DNA of 64,000 nt from Tsuneonella flava. GTDB lineage: Bacteria; Pseudomonadota; Alphaproteobacteria; Sphingomonadales; Sphingomonadaceae. Every line of letters begins with the position of its first letter. Position 1 is the first letter of the stretch. Positions 50,191 through 58,670 of the stretch are shown here, piece by piece. Location of the stretch: NCBI RefSeq assembly GCF_002870965.1, contig NZ_PHSO01000005.1, positions 124,001 to 188,000 of the forward strand, in the 5' to 3' direction. The translations under genes and the position numbers were made by a program. The notes under the pieces are model-generated. The model had not been told where the DNA came from. It searched no databases and was given only the letters and a program-made list of their open reading frames with translations.

Positions 50191-52851
50191 GTGAGCGATG
50201 CCATTATCAAGGCGGTCCTCGGGCCTACCAACACCGGGAAGACGCACCTTGCGATCGAACGGATGTGCGCGCATTCGAGCGGCGCCATCGGTTTCCCGCT
50301 GCGCCTGCTGGCGCGCGAAGTCTATGATCGGGTGGTGGCGATCAAGGGCGAGAAATCGGTCGCCCTGATCACCGGGGAAGAACGGATCGAACCGCCCGAT
50401 GCCCGCTATTTCTGCTGCACGGCAGAGGCGATGCCACGCGGGGGACACTGGCGCGGCGGGCCGCTGGCGTTTGCCGCGCTCGACGAAGCGCAGCTCGCTG
50501 CCGACCGCGAGCGGGGGCACGTGTTCACCGATCACCTGCTCCACACACGCGGGCGGGAAGAGACGATGTTGCTGGGCGCATCGACACTCGAACCGATGGT
50601 GCGGGCACTGGCGCCGCGGGCGGAAATCGTCACCCGGCCCCGCTTTTCCACGCTTACCCATATCGGCCCGCGCAAGCTGAGCCGCCTGCCCCCGCGCAGT
50701 GCCATCGTCGCGTTTTCCGCCGAACAGGTATATGCCGTGGCGGAAATGCTCCGCCGGTTTCGCGGCGGTGCCGCCGTCGTGATGGGGGCGCTCAGCCCGG
50801 AAACGCGCAACCGGCAGGTCGCATTGTTCCAGTCTGGCGAAGTGGATTATATCGTCGCCACCGATGCCATCGGCATGGGGCTGAACCTCGATGTAACTCA
50901 CGTCGCCTTCGCCGGGCTGTCGAAATTCGACGGGCAGCGTCAGCGGCGGCTGAACCCGGCGGAAATGGCTCAGATCGCCGGCCGCGCGGGTCGGCACCAC
51001 CGCGACGGCACTTTCGGCACACTGGCCGGGCAGCACCAAAGCCCCGAATTCACCGAAGAAGAAATCTACGCCATCGAAGAACACCGCTTCGCCCCGCTGA
51101 CCCGGCTGTTCTGGCGCGAAGCAGAGCCGCGATACGATTCGATCGACACTCTGATCGACGATCTGGAAGCGATTCCGCCCGAACCGCAACTCGCCCGCGC
51201 ACCCGAAGCGATCGACCTGGCGGTGCTGAAACGGCTGGCCGAAGAACCGCTGGCGGATGACGTCACGACGCCCGGCATGGTCCGTCGCCTGTGGGACGTG
51301 TGCCGCCTGCCCGATTTCCGGCAGCACGGGGTGGACGTGCATACCCGCTTCGTCGCCCGCCTGTGGCAGGATCTGCGCGGCGGATACATCGGCGCGGATT
51401 ATGTCGCGGCGCGGATATCCGAACTGGACCGGACGACCGGCGATATCGACACGCTGCAAGGGCGCATCGCTGCGATTCGCAGCTGGGCCTATATCTGCCA
51501 GCGGCCCGACTGGGTTCTGGCGCGTGACGAAATGGCCGCACGTGCCCGTGCAGCGGAGGCGCGATTGTCCGATGCGCTTCATGCCCGGTTGACAGAACGC
51601 TTCGTCAACCGGAGGACGGCAATCCTGATGAAGAATCTTGGACAAGACCCCGCACTGTTACCTGTCACTCTGACGGAAGACGGCCTCGTTGCTGTCGAAG
51701 GCGAGCCGATCGGCCATGTCGAAGCGTTCCGCTTCGTGGTCGATCACCGCGTCAACCATGCCGATCATCGCCTGCTGCTGTCGGCGGCGGAAAAGGCGCT
51801 GCCCCGGCTGCTGGGCGACCGCGCCCGTGTGCTGATCGCCGCCGAACTGCCCGGCATGGCGCTGACCGATGGCGCGGTGACGTGGAATGGCACTGAAATC
51901 GCCCGGCTCGAATCAACTCAGATCGCCACTGCGCCCCGCATCGTGCCTTCGCGCGAACTGGCCGCCTTGCCCGAACCGGCGAAAACCGAATTTCTTACCG
52001 CGCTGGAAGCATGGGTCGCCGCGCAGCTCGCTCCGCTCGAACCGCTCGCCAAACTGGAGGAGGCATCGCGCGATCCGGCAGCTGGCAGCGAAGCGCGTGC
52101 GCTGCTGCTCAACCTGATCGACGGGCACGGCTATGCCACCCGCGAACGCACCGGGATCGAACATCTGCCCCGCGAAGCCCGCCCGTTCCTGCGTAAGCTG
52201 GGCGTTGTATTCGGCGCGCTCGATGTATTCGCACCCGCTTTGCTCAAGCCTGCTGCGCGCGCGGCGTTTCATGCCAGCGGCGCGGACCAGCGCCCGCTGG
52301 AAGCGGCGATGCGGGCGGTGATTCCCGGCGGCAATCGCCTGCCCAGCGGATATCGCCCTGCAGGGGAACAGGCGGTGCGGGTCGATGTCGCGGAAAAACT
52401 GCTGCGCGCCGCGCACGAGGCGCGGGCGAAGGCCACTGCGCGCCAGTTCACGCTCGATCCGGCGCTGGCAGTATCGACCGGGCTGACCGAGGATAGCTGG
52501 AAGCGCCTGCTCGGTGCGGGTGGATTCCGCGCGAACAGTGCGCGCGCGCTGGCCGAAGGGGCCTTTGGCCCACCTGCTCCCGATCGGTGGAGCTGGCGCC
52601 CCGGCTTCGCCCGCCGTGTCGATGGCGATGGCGCCGGGCGCCCGGCGAAGGAAGGCGGCAAGCAACGGGGCCACGGGCAAAAGGGTGGCGGCCAGAAAGG
52701 CGCCGCGCACAAGGGCGATTCGCCCCGGGGCAAGCCTCACGGCAAGCGTCCGCCGAGAAAGGGTGGCGGGAAGCCCCGCGGCACCTCCGCGCCATCCGCG
52801 CCGCAACCGGGCAATGCCTTTGCCGCACTGGCGGACCTGCTCCGCAAATGA
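50191..52851 (+). CDS. SUV3-like DEAD/DEAH-box RNA helicase
   Basis: An 886-residue superfamily 2 helicase resembling the mitochondrial degradosome helicase SUV3. The start at GTG 50191 puts Walker A (GPTNTGKTHLA, about 10-20) at the N-terminus as in the family. The DEAQ-type motif II is FAALDEAQLAAD (about 96), and DAIGMGLNLDVTHVAFAGLSKFDG with AQIAGRAGRHHRDGTFG (about 228-275) gives motifs V-VI. The last 90 residues are a low-complexity Gly/Lys/Arg tail (GHGQKGGGQKGAAHKG), probably RNA-binding. S4, ferredoxin and carD genes follow. An in-frame TTG at 50101 would add 30 unrelated residues. Confidence 0.88.
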   Translation: MSDAIIKAVLGPTNTGKTHLAIERMCAHSSGAIGFPLRLLAREVYDRVVAIKGEKSVALITGEERIEPPDARYFCCTAEAMPRGGHWRGGPLAFAALDEAQLAADRERGHVFTDHLLHTRGREETMLLGASTLEPMVRALAPRAEIVTRPRFSTLTHIGPRKLSRLPPRSAIVAFSAEQVYAVAEMLRRFRGGAAVVMGALSPETRNRQVALFQSGEVDYIVATDAIGMGLNLDVTHVAFAGLSKFDGQRQRRLNPAEMAQIAGRAGRHHRDGTFGTLAGQHQSPEFTEEEIYAIEEHRFAPLTRLFWREAEPRYDSIDTLIDDLEAIPPEPQLARAPEAIDLAVLKRLAEEPLADDVTTPGMVRRLWDVCRLPDFRQHGVDVHTRFVARLWQDLRGGYIGADYVAARISELDRTTGDIDTLQGRIAAIRSWAYICQRPDWVLARDEMAARARAAEARLSDALHARLTERFVNRRTAILMKNLGQDPALLPVTLTEDGLVAVEGEPIGHVEAFRFVVDHRVNHADHRLLLSAAEKALPRLLGDRARVLIAAELPGMALTDGAVTWNGTEIARLESTQIATAPRIVPSRELAALPEPAKTEFLTALEAWVAAQLAPLEPLAKLEEASRDPAAGSEARALLLNLIDGHGYATRERTGIEHLPREARPFLRKLGVVFGALDVFAPALLKPAARAAFHASGADQRPLEAAMRAVIPGGNRLPSGYRPAGEQAVRVDVAEKLLRAAHEARAKATARQFTLDPALAVSTGLTEDSWKRLLGAGGFRANSARALAEGAFGPPAPDRWSWRPGFARRVDGDGAGRPAKEGGKQRGHGQKGGGQKGAAHKGDSPRGKPHGKRPPRKGGGKPRGTSAPSAPQPGNAFAALADLLRK

Positions 52852-52860
52852 TCGGCTGAC

Positions 52861-53172
52861 ATGCGAATCGACAAGCTGCTGTGGCAGTTGCGGCTAACGA
52901 AGAGCCGCAGCATCGCACAGGCGCTTGTCGGTCGGGGGCATATCCGCCGCAACGGGCAGCGGGTGCTGCGCGCCAGTCAGGATATCGTCGCAGGCGATAC
53001 GCTCACGATACCGCTGCCCGCCGGGGTGCAGGTGATCGAAATCGCCGCCCTTCCCACCCGGCGCGGTCCGGCGGCAGAAGCACTGGCATGTTATCGGGTG
53101 CTTGACCCGACGCGGCAAACCGCGATAGCGGGCCAGAAAGATCAATCGCCTGAAAGGGGCCAGCTTCCATGA
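52861..53172 (+). CDS. S4-domain RNA-binding protein
   Basis: A 103-residue protein. [45 protein letters not shown] is an S4 domain like that of HslR, which binds stalled 50S-peptidyl-tRNA complexes. The rest ([20 protein letters not shown]) is typical of short S4 proteins. It begins ten bases after the helicase stop and ends in an ATGA overlap with fdxA, so it is coupled to both. It probably acts in ribosome recycling or rRNA binding (inferred). Confidence 0.9.
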   Translation: MRIDKLLWQLRLTKSRSIAQALVGRGHIRRNGQRVLRASQDIVAGDTLTIPLPAGVQVIEIAALPTRRGPAAEALACYRVLDPTRQTAIAGQKDQSPERGQLP

Positions 53173-53507
53173 CTTATGTCGTCACCGACGCGTGCATCAA
53201 GTGCAAGTACACCGATTGCGTCGAGGTGTGTCCGGTCGATTGCTTCTACGAAGGCGAGAACATGCTGGTCATCAACCCCAGCGAATGCATCGACTGCGGC
53301 GTATGCGAACCGGAATGCCCGGCGGAAGCCATCCTGCCCGATACCGAGGACAACCTCGAACAGTGGCTGGAGATCAACACCAAGTATTCCGCCGAATGGC
53401 CGAACATCACCAGCCAGAAAGAACCGCCCGCCGATGCGGACGAGCACAAGGGCGAAGAAGGCAAGTTCGACAAATACTTCAGCCCCGAACCGGGCGAAGG
53501 CGACTAA
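53169..53507 (+). CDS. fdxA: Ferredoxin FdxA (seven-iron type)
   Basis: A 112-residue bacterial ferredoxin carrying one 3Fe-4S and one 4Fe-4S cluster. The first cysteine set is [19 protein letters not shown] (Cys at about 9, 12, 17, 21, 25); the second is [15 protein letters not shown] (about 40-50). The C-terminal half is the acidic extension ([15 protein letters not shown]) characteristic of FdxA proteins such as Azotobacter FdI. It is a soluble electron carrier. It is translationally coupled to the S4 gene; a GC-rich hairpin follows. Confidence 0.94.
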   Translation: MTYVVTDACIKCKYTDCVEVCPVDCFYEGENMLVINPSECIDCGVCEPECPAEAILPDTEDNLEQWLEINTKYSAEWPNITSQKEPPADADEHKGEEGKFDKYFSPEPGEGD

Positions 53508-53519
53508 GACCGCCCCCCT

Positions 53520-53543
53520 GCCGCGCGCCCGATTCCGCGCGGC
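53520..53543 (+). terminator. Possible terminator hairpin after fdxA
   Basis: GCCGCGCG and CGCGCGGC form a perfect eight-base stem around an eight-base loop, 13 bases after the fdxA stop. The following sequence (ATCTGCCCCTTCTC) is only weakly T-rich, so termination is plausible but not certain. Confidence 0.45.
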
Positions 53544-53614
53544 ATCTGCCCCTTCTCTGGGCCTGATTTCCCTCGCTTTACTGTCGGGGTGGAAATTTTG
53601 TTGCCAACCTGTTA

Positions 53615-53620
53615 TATAAT
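53615..53620 (+). promoter_or_regulatory. Possible -10 element for carD
   Basis: A TATAAT hexamer sits in the only AT-rich patch of the 286-base fdxA-carD gap (GTTGCCAACCTGTTATATAATTAC). No good TTGACA box lies 17 bases upstream. If used, the carD leader would be about 165 bases. Assignment is by sequence alone. Confidence 0.4.
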
Positions 53621-53793
53621 TACACAACCCGCCGGGTCGCGTGGCGACTCGCGGCGGCGTTTTGAGTGCAGGAACAGGCGCGACGAACCAGCATACAGTC
53701 CAGACTCGCTCACGACCGCGTAATCCAACCCGGTCGCCAGAGAGGATTGGTCCGCTTGCAGGCGCTGGCCGCGTCGCCAGGAAAGGACGATTG

Positions 53794-54327
53794 ATGGCAA
53801 CTCAGGCCCCGGCTTTCGATGTCGGCGATTACGTAGTCTATCCCAAGCACGGCGTTGGCCGTGTGATCGAACTGCAGAGCGAGGAAATCGCCGGTATGCA
53901 GCTCGAACTCTATGTCCTCCGGTTCGAGAAGGAGAAGATGACTCTCCGCGTCCCGGTCAACAAAGTCGAAGCGATCGGCATGCGTAAGCTTTCCAGCGAC
54001 AAAACGCTGAAAGAAGCGATGGAGACGCTGAAGGGCAAGCCCAAGGTCAAGCGCACGATGTGGAGCCGCCGCGCGCAGGAATACGAAGCGAAGATCAATT
54101 CCGGCGAAATCGTACTGATCGCCGAAGTGACCCGCGACCTGTTCCGCCCCGACGATCAACCTGAGCAGTCGTATTCCGAACGCCAGATCTTCGAAGCGGC
54201 CTCCAGCCGCCTCGCTCGCGAACTGGCTGCGATGGAAAAAACCGACGAGCCGACCGCGCTCGAAAAGATTCTCGACGTCCTGCGCGAACACGCACCGCAG
54301 TATTACGAGAACGCCGAAGAAGCCTGA
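53794..54327 (+). CDS. carD: CarD-family transcriptional regulator
   Basis: A 177-residue RNA-polymerase-binding regulator. The N-terminal RNAP-interaction (Tudor-like) domain is FDVGDYVVYPKHGVGRVIELQSEEIAGMQLELYVLRF (about 9-45); the helical C-terminal domain includes MWSRRAQEYEAKINSG and ERQIFEAASSRLARELAAM. CarD proteins stabilise open promoter complexes, especially at rRNA and other housekeeping promoters. ATG 53794 has AAGGA seven bases upstream and matches the family N-terminus; the frame open back to 53641 is the leader. A strong hairpin follows the gene. Confidence 0.95.
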   Translation: MATQAPAFDVGDYVVYPKHGVGRVIELQSEEIAGMQLELYVLRFEKEKMTLRVPVNKVEAIGMRKLSSDKTLKEAMETLKGKPKVKRTMWSRRAQEYEAKINSGEIVLIAEVTRDLFRPDDQPEQSYSERQIFEAASSRLARELAAMEKTDEPTALEKILDVLREHAPQYYENAEEA

Positions 54328-54354
54328 TCGACCAACGTCTTACAGGCATCGACA

Positions 54355-54385
54355 GGGGCCGTCCGCAAGGGCGGCCCCCTTGCTT
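54355..54385 (+). terminator. Terminator after carD
   Basis: GGGGCCG (54355-54361) pairs with CGGCCCC (54372-54378) around a short loop, followed by CTTGCTTTG. It lies 27 bases past the carD stop; the G+C stem with a T-containing tail is a good candidate intrinsic terminator. Confidence 0.65.
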
Positions 54386-54461
54386 TGTGCAGTTGCGGCG
54401 CGTTGCTCAGTGTATTACATCGGCAACACGGAAGTCACCGCAAACAAACAGGGCAGGATAG

Positions 54462-55256
54462 ATGCTTCACAAGATTATCAAGGGCGTTGCGCCCCTCGCT
54501 GCAATGGTGGTCGCACTGGGCGTATCCGCCTGCGACGGCCACATTTCGATCAACGGCAAAAGCGGCGTACCGCTGGCTGAGCTCGACACCAAGGGCAAAA
54601 CGCCCACCGAAGTCGTTCTGGCCGGGCCGGACAATGTCGTCGTTACCGATGGCGATGCGCTGACAATCGAAGTCAGCGGAGATGCCAAGGCGACAGACGC
54701 AGTGCGCTTTACCATCGATGACGATGCGCTGGGCATCATGCGCGAGAAAAACAGCGGGGACAAACTGGGCAAGGCCACAGTGCATGTCACTCTGCCGCGC
54801 CTGACCAAGCTGACGCTGGCCGGATCGGGCACGATCGACGCACAGAACCTGGTCGGCGATGCGGAAGTGACCGTGGCTGGCAGCGGATCGGTCAAAACCG
54901 CGAAAGTCACCGCCGGATCGCTCGACGTTACGATTGCCGGATCGGGCAGCTACACAGCAGCGGGTACAGCAAAATCGCTCGATCTCAGTGTTGCAGGTTC
55001 AGGCAATTCGAAGATGGCCGGGCTGAAAGTGGATAGCGCGGATGTCACCGTCGCCGGATCGGGCAGCGCGTCCTTCGCCAGCGACGGCAAAGTCGATGCC
55101 AGCATCATGGGTTCGGGCGACGTCACTGTTACCGGCAACGCCACCTGCACGGTATCTTCGAACGGTTCGGGTAAGCTGCGCTGCAACCGCGTAACCCCCG
55201 ATGGTAGCGACAAGAGCGTGCCCGAAGCACCGAACGATCCCGCCAGCGACTCCTGA
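54462..55256 (+). CDS. Head-GIN-domain (DUF2807) lipoprotein-like beta-solenoid
   Basis: A 264-residue envelope protein. The signal peptide ends in a lipobox-like VSAC (about residue 24). The mature protein is a DUF2807/head-GIN right-handed beta-solenoid in which the motif AGSG or GSG recurs about every 20 residues (at about 120, 140, 160, 180, 200 and 220) with alternating Val/Asp strands. Function of such putative auto-transporter-like adhesin domains is unproven; a surface or periplasmic structural role is usual speculation. A short Pro/Asp-rich tail ends it. Confidence 0.88.
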   Translation: MLHKIIKGVAPLAAMVVALGVSACDGHISINGKSGVPLAELDTKGKTPTEVVLAGPDNVVVTDGDALTIEVSGDAKATDAVRFTIDDDALGIMREKNSGDKLGKATVHVTLPRLTKLTLAGSGTIDAQNLVGDAEVTVAGSGSVKTAKVTAGSLDVTIAGSGSYTAAGTAKSLDLSVAGSGNSKMAGLKVDSADVTVAGSGSASFASDGKVDASIMGSGDVTVTGNATCTVSSNGSGKLRCNRVTPDGSDKSVPEAPNDPASDS

Positions 55257-55310
55257 GTCATCGACCTGCAAGGCTGGCGCGGCTATGCGCCTGCATCGAG
55301 AGGAATTTCG

Positions 55311-55643
55311 ATGCGTCGCATAGCCCCCACCTTGGTTGCCCTGACCGCCTTGCCCTTGCTCGGCGGTTGCCTTGCGAAAACCGCGCTCGACGTGGCGACC
55401 GCACCGGTCAAAATCGGCAGCAAAGCTGTCGATATGGCCACTACCAGCCAATCCGAAGCGGACGAGAAGCGCGGCCGCGAAATCCGCAAACGCGAAGAAC
55501 GTCTGGGCAAATTGCAGCGCGAACGCGAAAAGCTGGAGCGCAAATGCAGCGACGGCAACGAACGCGCCTGTCGCGATCTGGCCGAAGTGGAACACGAGAT
55601 CGAAGTACTGAAGCCGCAGGTGCCCTACGAACCCGATCGGTGA
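55311..55643 (+). CDS. Small coiled-coil lipoprotein of unknown function
   Basis: A 110-residue protein with a textbook lipoprotein signal (RRIAPTLVALTALPLLGGC, Cys at about 20). The mature part has a short Lys/Ala segment and then a charged coiled coil (EKRGREIRKREERLGKLQREREKLERK) with two cysteines just after it (CSDGNERAC), which could form a disulfide. GAGAGGA lies six bases before ATG 55311. It follows the DUF2807 gene by 54 bases. No family recognised. Confidence 0.78.
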   Translation: MRRIAPTLVALTALPLLGGCLAKTALDVATAPVKIGSKAVDMATTSQSEADEKRGREIRKREERLGKLQREREKLERKCSDGNERACRDLAEVEHEIEVLKPQVPYEPDR

Positions 55644-55696
55644 CGCGGATCAGGCGGTTCCCCGTTGCCTCAGTCGCGATAAAGACGAGCTGCATC

Positions 55697-55736
55697 GCAT
55701 GGATTCCCGCGTCGCTGCGCTCCTCGCAATGACGAG
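55697..55736 (-). repeat. Dispersed intergenic repeat, copy A
   Basis: Read on the minus strand, the core CTCGTCATTGCGAGGAGCGC followed by AGCGACGCGGGAATCCATG matches 62668-62708 on the plus strand at about 34 of 41 positions or better by eye. The two copies are in opposite orientation, 7 kb apart, both in non-coding DNA. Confidence 0.75.
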
Positions 55737-55887
55737 GAAAGCGGCGGTTAGTTGAAACCGTGAACCTGCCTGCATCACTCTGGCTGTGAGTCCGGTGCAC
55801 CGCCCGCCCTCTTCCACGTCACCCCAGCCCCCGAGCCGGGCTCCAGCTCCGCCCTTCTGCCTCCTTACGCTAAAAGGAAAAGCGGGG

Positions 55888-55906
55888 CCCCGGATCAAGT
55901 CCGGGG
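55888..55906. repeat. CCCCGGA palindromic element
   Basis: CCCCGGA-TCAAG-TCCGGGG: a perfect seven-base inverted repeat with a five-base loop. A related GCCCCGGATCGGGGGTCCGG element occurs near 62737-62754 in the other repeat-bearing gap. Confidence 0.65.
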
Positions 55907-55932
55907 CGACGATGTGCCATTCCGATAAACTT

Positions 55933-56874
55933 TCACGCCGCCGCACGGCGCAGACGGTCGTTGATGGCCGCACCGATGCCTTCATCGGCAATCGGGGCGA
56001 CCGCGACGCGCGGTTTGGGCGAAGCGGCCGCCATATGCAGGCAGGCGTAGAGCCGCGCCGCTGCCTCTGCCAGATCGCCATCGGCCGATAGCGTGCAATC
56101 ACCCGCCACCGGGCCGAACCCGATCATGAATTCGTCCGCCTCCGCCTCAGACGCGCCCAGCCGCACGGGTTTTCCCGGCGAATAGTGCTGCGCCAACTGG
56201 CCCGGCGCCTCCACTTTGGCCGAGAGTACCGGATCGGGCGGGCCGAGCATCGCTGTCAGATCGGCTTGCGGAATCGGCCCGTGGCGCAACAGTTGCCAGC
56301 CGGATTCGCGAACCGCCACGATAGTCGATTCCAGCCCGCGCTCGCACGTCCCGCCATCGAGCACAGCGGCAATCCGCCCGTCGAGCGTCGCCAGCACATG
56401 ATCTGCATCGGTCGGGCTGACGGCCCCGCTCCTGTTGGCCGATGGCGCGGCCAGTGGCAGATCGCACTGTTCGAGCACCGCCCGCATCACCGGATGCGCG
56501 GGGCAACGCACGGCAATCGTCGGCAACCCTGCCGTAACCGCCGGAGCGATTTCCGCCTGCGCGCGCAGCGGCACCACCAGAGTCAGCGGCCCCGGCCAGA
56601 AAGCCGTTGCCAGTGCGCGGGCGCGATCATCGAACACAGCCAGCCGCTCTGCCGCCGCCAGCGAGGGGACATGGACGATCAACGGATTGAAATCGGGCCG
56701 CCCCTTCGCGCGATAGACAGCGGCAATCGCGGCATCGCTATCGGCCCGCGCCGCAAGGCCATAGACCGTCTCTGTCGGCAGCGCGACAAGCACCCCGGCG
56801 CGCAGCAATTGCGCCGCTTGCGCGATTCCCGCCGCATCGGCGGCCAGCCTTACCGTAGCGTCCTTGTCGCTCAT
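55933..56874 (-). CDS. L-threonylcarbamoyladenylate synthase (Sua5/TsaC)
   Basis: A 313-residue YrdC-Sua5 enzyme making threonylcarbamoyl-AMP for the tRNA t6A modification. The YrdC domain (about 1-205) shows PTETVYGLAARADSDAAIAAVYRAKGRPDFNPLIVHV with the Lys-x-Arg site, SANRSGAVSPTDADHV with the Ser-x-Asn site, and LDGGTCERGLESTIV. The C-terminal Sua5 domain (about 235-313) begins after the linker PGQLAQHYSPGKPV, so this is the longer Sua5 form rather than TsaC alone. It is divergent from the acyl-CoA dehydrogenase gene. Confidence 0.94.
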   Translation of the reverse strand: MSDKDATVRLAADAAGIAQAAQLLRAGVLVALPTETVYGLAARADSDAAIAAVYRAKGRPDFNPLIVHVPSLAAAERLAVFDDRARALATAFWPGPLTLVVPLRAQAEIAPAVTAGLPTIAVRCPAHPVMRAVLEQCDLPLAAPSANRSGAVSPTDADHVLATLDGRIAAVLDGGTCERGLESTIVAVRESGWQLLRHGPIPQADLTAMLGPPDPVLSAKVEAPGQLAQHYSPGKPVRLGASEAEADEFMIGFGPVAGDCTLSADGDLAEAAARLYACLHMAAASPKPRVAVAPIADEGIGAAINDRLRRAAA

Positions 56875-56921
56875 CGCATGGCGCTATAAGCAGCGCGCGA
56901 CGAAAGCCCAAGGAGAACCGC

Positions 56922-58670
56922 GTGTACACCCCCGCCACTGCCGACCAGTTGCTCGCTCTTTCGGTCAACACCGGGATCGACGAACTCGCACAAAACGAAC
57001 GCTTTGCTGCCGCGGAGCCCGATATGGTGTCCGCCATTGTCGAAGGAATCGGTGCGCTTGCCGCCGGTGAATGGGCGCCGCTCAACCGCACGGGCGATCT
57101 CGAAGGGGCGAAACTGACAGACGGCACCGTGCACCTGCCCGATGGGTTTGCCGGTGCTTATGGCGATTATATCGAGCAGGGGTGGAACACGATTGCCGCC
57201 CCTGCCGATTTCGGCGGGCAGGGCCTGCCATTCGCATTGGCGACCAATGTGCTGGAAAATCTGGGCACGGCCAACATGGCCTTCACTCTGCTGCCGATCC
57301 TCTCGGTCGGCGCAGTGGAGGCGCTGTTCCATCATGGGGCCGAGGCGCAGAAAGCGAAGTATCTGCCCAAGCTTATCAGCGGGGCATGGTCGGGCACGAT
57401 GAACCTGACCGAGCCGCAAGCAGGCAGCGACGTGGGCGCACTGCGGACTACCGCCACGCCGATCGGGGAAGGCGAACACGCGGGCAAATACCGGATCAAC
57501 GGATCGAAAATCTTCATCACCTGGGGCGAACACGAACTGGCGGAAAACATCATCCACCTCGTACTTGCCCGCCTGCCCGGCGCACCGGAAGGCAGCAGGG
57601 GCATTTCGCTGTTTGTCGTGCCCAAATATCATGTGAACGACGACGGATCGCTGGGCGCGCGCAACGATTTGCGCTGCGTCAGCCTGGAACACAAGCTGGG
57701 CATCAATGCCTCCCCCACATGCGTGATGAGCTTCGGCGAAGGCGCGGGCACTGGCGGCGAGTGCATCGGCGAGCTGGTCGGCGCGGAAAATCGCGGGCTG
57801 ATGGCGATGTTCACGATGATGAACAACGCGCGGATCAATGTCGGCAGTCAGGGCGTGCAGATTGCCGAACGCGCCACCCAGCAAGCCATCGCCTATGCCA
57901 AGGAACGCGTGCAGTCGCCCCGCGCCGGTGCGGCAGACAAATCGCCGGTGGCGATCATCGAACACCCCGACGTGCGCCGGATGCTGATACGGATGAAGGC
58001 ACTGACCGAAGGGGCGCGTGCGCTGCTCTATTACACCGCCGGTCAGGTCGATCGGGGCACGCTGGGCGATGCCGATGCCGCGACGCGCGCCGAGGTTCTG
58101 GTGCCGCTGCTCAAGGCATGGGGCACCGATATCGGCTGCGAAGTGGCAAGCATCGGGGTGCAGGTCCACGGCGGAATGGGCTTCATCGAAGAAACCGGCG
58201 CGGCCCAGCATTACCGCGATGCGCGGATTGCCCCGATTTACGAAGGGACCAACGGCATTCAGGCCGCCGATCTGGTGACCCGCAAACTGGGCATGGATGG
58301 CGGCGGCGCAGTCGAGCGGCTGTTGCAGGATATCGCCCGCGATGCAGCGGACGAGAGCAATCTGGCAGCTCTGGCGCAGGATTGCGTCGCGATTGCCCAA
58401 TGGATGCGCGACACTGCCAGCCTCGACGACCGGCTGGCGGGCAGCGTGCCGTTCACTACAATGTGTGCGGTGGCGGTCACCGGGTGGCAATTGCTGCGTC
58501 AGGCGCGCGCGGTGGCCGATGGTGCGGCCCCCTCGCTCGCTCAGGTGAAGCCGGTGACGGTCCGCTATTTCATCGATCATATCGTGCCGGAGGCGATGGG
58601 CCTGAAGGCATCGGCCACCGCCGGTGCGGCGCTGCTCTATACGCTCGATAGCGAGGCACTGGCAGGATGA
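56922..58670 (+). CDS. Acyl-CoA dehydrogenase (DmdC/long-form type)
   Basis: A 582-residue flavoprotein, longer than classic enzymes because of a C-terminal extension domain found in the DmdC-like group. Core motifs are MNLTEPQAGSDVGALRT (about 155-171), SKIFITWGEHELAENI, QVHGGMGFIEETGAAQHYRDARIAPIYEGTNGIQ with the catalytic Glu at about 441. The start is GTG 56922 with AAGGAG six bases upstream. The substrate could be a fatty acyl-CoA or a thioether acyl-CoA; not decidable here. The next gene overlaps it as ATGA. Confidence 0.92.
   Translation: MYTPATADQLLALSVNTGIDELAQNERFAAAEPDMVSAIVEGIGALAAGEWAPLNRTGDLEGAKLTDGTVHLPDGFAGAYGDYIEQGWNTIAAPADFGGQGLPFALATNVLENLGTANMAFTLLPILSVGAVEALFHHGAEAQKAKYLPKLISGAWSGTMNLTEPQAGSDVGALRTTATPIGEGEHAGKYRINGSKIFITWGEHELAENIIHLVLARLPGAPEGSRGISLFVVPKYHVNDDGSLGARNDLRCVSLEHKLGINASPTCVMSFGEGAGTGGECIGELVGAENRGLMAMFTMMNNARINVGSQGVQIAERATQQAIAYAKERVQSPRAGAADKSPVAIIEHPDVRRMLIRMKALTEGARALLYYTAGQVDRGTLGDADAATRAEVLVPLLKAWGTDIGCEVASIGVQVHGGMGFIEETGAAQHYRDARIAPIYEGTNGIQAADLVTRKLGMDGGGAVERLLQDIARDAADESNLAALAQDCVAIAQWMRDTASLDDRLAGSVPFTTMCAVAVTGWQLLRQARAVADGAAPSLAQVKPVTVRYFIDHIVPEAMGLKASATAGAALLYTLDSEALAG

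Larger units (their letters stand above)
55644..55932. other. Repeat-bearing intergenic region
   Basis: No gene between convergent 55311 and tsaC. It holds a dispersed repeat copy (55697-55736) and a CCCCGGA palindrome (55888-55906). Confidence 0.6.

Noticed and set aside
50116-51645. 509-residue minus-strand frame over the helicase gene
   Set aside because: Shadow; no motif.
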